From: Pseudemcibacter sp038106445
GTDB lineage: Bacteria; Pseudomonadota; Alphaproteobacteria; Sphingomonadales; Emcibacteraceae
Assembly: GCA_038106445.1 (NCBI GenBank)
Contig: JAYODU010000018.1
Span: 1 to 34,243 of the forward strand
Length of the DNA: 34,243 nucleotides
Reading direction: 5' to 3'
Below the pieces are notes generated by a model. The model was not told the origin of the DNA and made no database searches. It worked only from the letters and a program-made list of their open reading frames with translations. This document shows positions 31,602-34,243 of the stretch, piece after piece; within the stretch, counting starts at the first letter, position 1, and each line of letters starts with the position of its first letter. A program made the translations under genes and the position numbers.

Positions 31602-33138
31602 TTTTCTTCCCTACCATGCAAATGAGAAACGAGATTAATGTACCTATACAAAGTTGCCATGTAAATGCGTATCCTTTTAAACCATCAGGCATACCAAGCA
31701 AATCAATGATATAACCCTGCCCTAAAAGGGTCACCACGAACCCCGCTACGAGCGCGGCTTTTACGGAATTGACCGAACCACGGCTTGTAAACAGTGCTGT
31801 GAAATAAACGCCTAAAAGTCCCGAATAGGCAAAAACCATTACGGACAAGGCGAAATCAAGCAGAGGAAGCCCAGAATACCGTTGCCAGTAATAACAAAGC
31901 ACAGACATTGAAAAAAGCCCCAGTCCCACAAGTGCCATGCCGGTTTGGCCAGCTCTTACAAAATGCTTTTCAGTTTTTTGTTTAGTTCTTTCAATCCACG
32001 GGCGATAAAAATCCTGCACCAACACTGATGACATGCTGTTAAGGCCGGAATTAATGGTTGATATCGCAGCGGCAATAACACCAACTGTTACTAGCCCTTT
32101 AAGTCCTGCAGGAAGCTCATTCAGAATATAGAACATAAAGATGGTGATATCTTCACCCTGAAATGACTGGCTTGTTAATGAACCAGACATTGTCCCCATA
32201 ATATCCGGACGATCATAAAAAAAATAGAGAAGATGACCGATAGACATAAACAAGGCGATTAGTGGCACTCCAATAAGCACTGATATGATAAGTGCTTTTG
32301 CCCCTTCGTTCTTATTCTTACAGGTAAGTAATCGTTGGGTAATATCCTGATCAAGTCCGAAACTGGCAATAAACAGAAGAATGAGACCAGTGAATACGGA
32401 CATCATGGCATAGGGGTCCGTAAAATTAAGTGAAAAATCAAAAAGGCGCAGTTTGTTAATACCTTCAGGTGTTTCATTAAGATGATGGATAATTTCAGAA
32501 ATATTTAGAGGTATTGCATCTATAAGGAAATAAAGGGTTGCGATTGCTGAAAATGTATACATCAGAAATTGAAACATATCTGTCCATATGATCGATCTTA
32601 TTCCTCCCAGGAAGGTAAGAAAAAAACCAAGTGAGACAAGAACGAGTGATGCGGTAACAATACTGCCCGCATTAATATTTCCGAATAAAATCATTGAGAC
32701 CATAATAGCAGCCAGATAAAGCCTGGCACCGCTGGCAAAAAGCCGCCCCACTAAATACATTGCTCCCGCTGCTCGCATGGCTCCGTTACCATAACGATCA
32801 TCAAGCAATTCATAAACTGTTGTGGCATTAAGTGCATAAAACTTTGGGATTAAAACTCTGGCTATAAAAATTGAGGCAATGATCGCACTTATATTTGCGG
32901 CCAGATATGTAAAATCGCCACGGTAGCCTTGATCCGGCCCACCTAAAAAAGTGGCCGCAGACTGTGTTGTCGCAATAACGGAAATAGCGACAACCAGATA
33001 TTGCATACTATTGTTACCAAGAAAATATTCTTTAACATTAACCGTACCCCGTGCGGCGTAAATCCAACCCATTCCAAAAAGCAAAGCCAGGTAAACCCCA
33101 ACGATCATCCAGTCGACTATCGAGAATGTACCTGCCAT
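31591..33138 (-). CDS. Sodium:solute symporter (SSS family)
   Basis: 515 aa, about 13 to 14 transmembrane helices. SSS proteins use a Na+ gradient to bring in sugars, amino acids or similar. Seen: an N-terminal VDWMIVGVYLALLFGMGW, VKEYFLGNNSMQYLVVAIS, IATTQSAATFLGGPDQGYRGDF, LLDDRYGNGAMRAAG, FFLTFLGGIRSIIWTDMFQFLMY, FGLDQDITQRLLTCKNKNEGAKAL, AAISTINSGLNSMSSVLVQDFYRPW. Substrate is not predictable; its place between murQ and a D-aminoacylase-family gene suggests a peptidoglycan-derived sugar or D-amino acid. It starts 10 bases after murQ ends and overlaps the next gene by 11 bases. Confidence 0.92.
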   Translation of the reverse strand: MAGTFSIVDWMIVGVYLALLFGMGWIYAARGTVNVKEYFLGNNSMQYLVVAISVIATTQSAATFLGGPDQGYRGDFTYLAANISAIIASIFIARVLIPKFYALNATTVYELLDDRYGNGAMRAAGAMYLVGRLFASGARLYLAAIMVSMILFGNINAGSIVTASLVLVSLGFFLTFLGGIRSIIWTDMFQFLMYTFSAIATLYFLIDAIPLNISEIIHHLNETPEGINKLRLFDFSLNFTDPYAMMSVFTGLILLFIASFGLDQDITQRLLTCKNKNEGAKALIISVLIGVPLIALFMSIGHLLYFFYDRPDIMGTMSGSLTSQSFQGEDITIFMFYILNELPAGLKGLVTVGVIAAAISTINSGLNSMSSVLVQDFYRPWIERTKQKTEKHFVRAGQTGMALVGLGLFSMSVLCYYWQRYSGLPLLDFALSVMVFAYSGLLGVYFTALFTSRGSVNSVKAALVAGFVVTLLGQGYIIDLLGMPDGLKGYAFTWQLCIGTLISFLICMVGKKNVS

Positions 33139-33148
33139 TTGTCTCCTA

Positions 33149-34027
33149 TCAAGTTAAGTTGGCCAAAACTGTTCTTAAGTTATTATTATATTGTGAAAGT
33201 AATTCCTTACTTTCTGTGATCGTTTTTCCCAAACAGATCAGTATTGCTGTCTTTATGTGGAAATCAGTTTGTCTTAATGCATCCTCGGCTTTTATAAGAT
33301 CACATTTTGCAATTGTGCTGACCATTTTAATGGCTCTTTTTTCGAGTTTTTTGTTGGATACAATCATATCCACCATTAAGCCATTATAAACCCTGCCCAT
33401 TTTGGACATGATGGATGTGGATAACATATTCAAAATGGCTTTTTGTGCTGTTCCTGCTTTCATGCGCGTTGAGCCCGCAATCAGCTCGCTTCCTGTTTCT
33501 GCAAGAATAGAGTGTCTGGCTTCATTAAGGATCGGTGTGTCAGGATTATTTGCGATGCCAATTGTTAAAGCCCCTAATTCATTGGCCTTCCTTAACGCGG
33601 CAAGTGTATAGGGCGTGCGTCCACTTGCGGCAACGCAGAAAACAACATCCTTCGGCCCCACTTCGGCTTTTAATATTTCTTGAGCACCATTTTCTGCTAG
33701 ATCTTCAGCGCCTTCCACACTGCGCATAAGAGCTTCAGAACCGCCAGCAATACAGAAAACCATTCTTTCTGTTGGCCAGCCAAATGTGGGCGTGAGTTCT
33801 GTTCCATCCTGCACAGCAAGCCGTCCCGACGTGCCCGCACCGACATATACAAGCCTTCCATAGTCATGTAACGTTTCTGATGCATCCTCAGCGGCGCTGG
33901 CGATATTTTGCACAACATCTTTAATAGCTGTTAAAGCAGCGATTTGTTCATTATAAATTGCCAAAACCATATCATAGGAACTCCAGAGATCGAAATCGGA
34001 GAACCTTTGATCAACATTTTCTGTCAC
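33149..34027 (-). CDS. murQ: N-acetylmuramic acid 6-phosphate etherase
   Basis: 292 aa, GTG start at 34027 preceded by GGTGGGAT. MurQ cleaves the lactyl ether of MurNAc-6-phosphate to GlcNAc-6-phosphate and lactate, in peptidoglycan recycling. SIS-fold motif VGAGTSGRLAVQDGTELTPTFGWP with the catalytic Glu77 (E83 of the E. coli protein), IAGGSEALMRSVEGAEDLAENGA, VFCVAASGRTPYTLAALRKA, IGIANNPDTP, ELIAGSTRMKAGTAQKAILNMLST. Slightly shorter than most at the N-terminus. First gene of the murQ - symporter - amidohydrolase operon. Confidence 0.96.
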   Translation of the reverse strand: MTENVDQRFSDFDLWSSYDMVLAIYNEQIAALTAIKDVVQNIASAAEDASETLHDYGRLVYVGAGTSGRLAVQDGTELTPTFGWPTERMVFCIAGGSEALMRSVEGAEDLAENGAQEILKAEVGPKDVVFCVAASGRTPYTLAALRKANELGALTIGIANNPDTPILNEARHSILAETGSELIAGSTRMKAGTAQKAILNMLSTSIMSKMGRVYNGLMVDMIVSNKKLEKRAIKMVSTIAKCDLIKAEDALRQTDFHIKTAILICLGKTITESKELLSQYNNNLRTVLANLT

Positions 34028-34103
34028 TATTATCCCACCACTCTTATTTAATTTTAATCAGTTCTTAAAAATACAATATTTATGACGATTAGTGATTATG
34101 ATT

Positions 34104-34109
34104 ATTATA
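34104..34109 (-). promoter_or_regulatory. -10 element of the murQ operon promoter
   Basis: Minus-strand TATAAT (34109-34104), an exact consensus -10, about 76 bases upstream of the murQ GTG. No good -35 hexamer is visible at 16-18 bases, so the promoter may need an activator. The rest of the 165-base gap to the tRNA is AT-rich with no other recognised element. Confidence 0.5.
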
Positions 34110-34192
34110 CTAAACCAAGGTATAAGCATATAAATTTTTAATGGTGAAACAAAATTGAGTTTCAGCGAAAATGTAAAATATATGTGAAAAAG

Positions 34193-34243
34193 TGGTGCCC
34201 CCACACGGACTCGAACCGCGGACCTACTGATTACAAATCAGTT
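34193..34243 (-). tRNA. tRNA-Thr (anticodon UGU), 3' part, cut by the window edge
   Basis: Minus strand read from the edge: the anticodon arm ACTGA-TTTGTAA-TCAGT with anticodon TGT, the variable segment AGGTC, a T arm CGCGG-TTCGAGT-CCGTG, the 3' acceptor strand TGGGGGC and encoded ACCA. The 5' half (D arm and first acceptor strand) lies outside the window. Matches the pattern of tRNA-Thr(UGU), close to the corresponding part of E. coli thrU. Confidence 0.93.

Noticed and set aside
1..34243. CRISPR array, prophage, insertion sequence or toxin-antitoxin module
   Set aside because: No regularly spaced direct repeats, no transposase or phage genes, and no paired small toxin/antitoxin genes were seen.

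Overview
The window looks like a chromosomal stretch of an AT-rich alphaproteobacterium. The evidence is the run nfu - tsaB - rimI - fur - plsC - miaB - phoH - ybeY - corC - lnt - XRE regulator, a gene order I know from Alphaproteobacteria, together with a Fur/Mur protein lacking the usual cysteine zinc motif, an OlsB-type ornithine-lipid acyltransferase, and a tRNA-Thr(UGU) at the right edge. A marine Kordiimonadales/Emcibacterales-like lineage is possible, but that is a guess from low GC and gene content. No phage, insertion sequence, plasmid or CRISPR signal was seen, and most of the window is core genome.

Layout. 1-2214: the C-terminal part of a membrane acetyltransferase-like protein (NagX/DUF1624 type), a terminator, and on the minus strand a lipoprotein amidohydrolase of the N-acyl-D-amino-acid deacylase family. 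2345-2794: rpmB with its own promoter and terminator. 2994-3550: a frameshifted TetR regulator. 3615-5363: an AmpG-like muropeptide permease and, convergent with it, a small zinc-ribbon protein. 5497-6327: olsB. 6353-13373: a tight mutS-glnD-murJ run. 13455-17441: trpS, two envelope proteins of unknown function (DUF4136 lipoprotein, DUF2333), a UspA protein and a NifU-type scaffold. 17443-18489 (minus): a secreted NodB-type polysaccharide deacetylase. 18588-26543: tsaB, rimI, fur, plsC, miaB, phoH, ybeY, corC, lnt. 26662-28558: XRE regulator, DUF952 protein, pyrD. 28571-29365 (minus): bfr and bfd, each with a near-consensus promoter; that of bfd lies under a 13-bp inverted repeat that looks like an iron-regulator operator. 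29535-29882: arsC-like reductase. 29877-34027 (minus): murQ - sodium:solute symporter - second D-aminoacylase-family lipoprotein, a compact operon. 34193-34243 (minus): partial tRNA-Thr.

How the genes fit together. Besides housekeeping (translation, DNA repair, nitrogen signalling, envelope assembly), genes for peptidoglycan and amino-sugar recovery sit at both ends: a NagX-like remnant, two D-aminoacylase-family lipoproteins, AmpG, a Na+ symporter and MurQ. The murQ operon is the best candidate for something not fully described. Its amidohydrolase has lost the canonical HxH metal motif (L-x-W instead) while keeping other active-site positions, and it is translationally coupled to an SSS-family transporter and to the MurNAc-6P etherase. 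A second theme is iron: fur, bfr, bfd and nfu all lie here, and bfd has a promoter/operator arrangement that predicts repression by an iron sensor.

There is no gene-free stretch longer than 300 bases.
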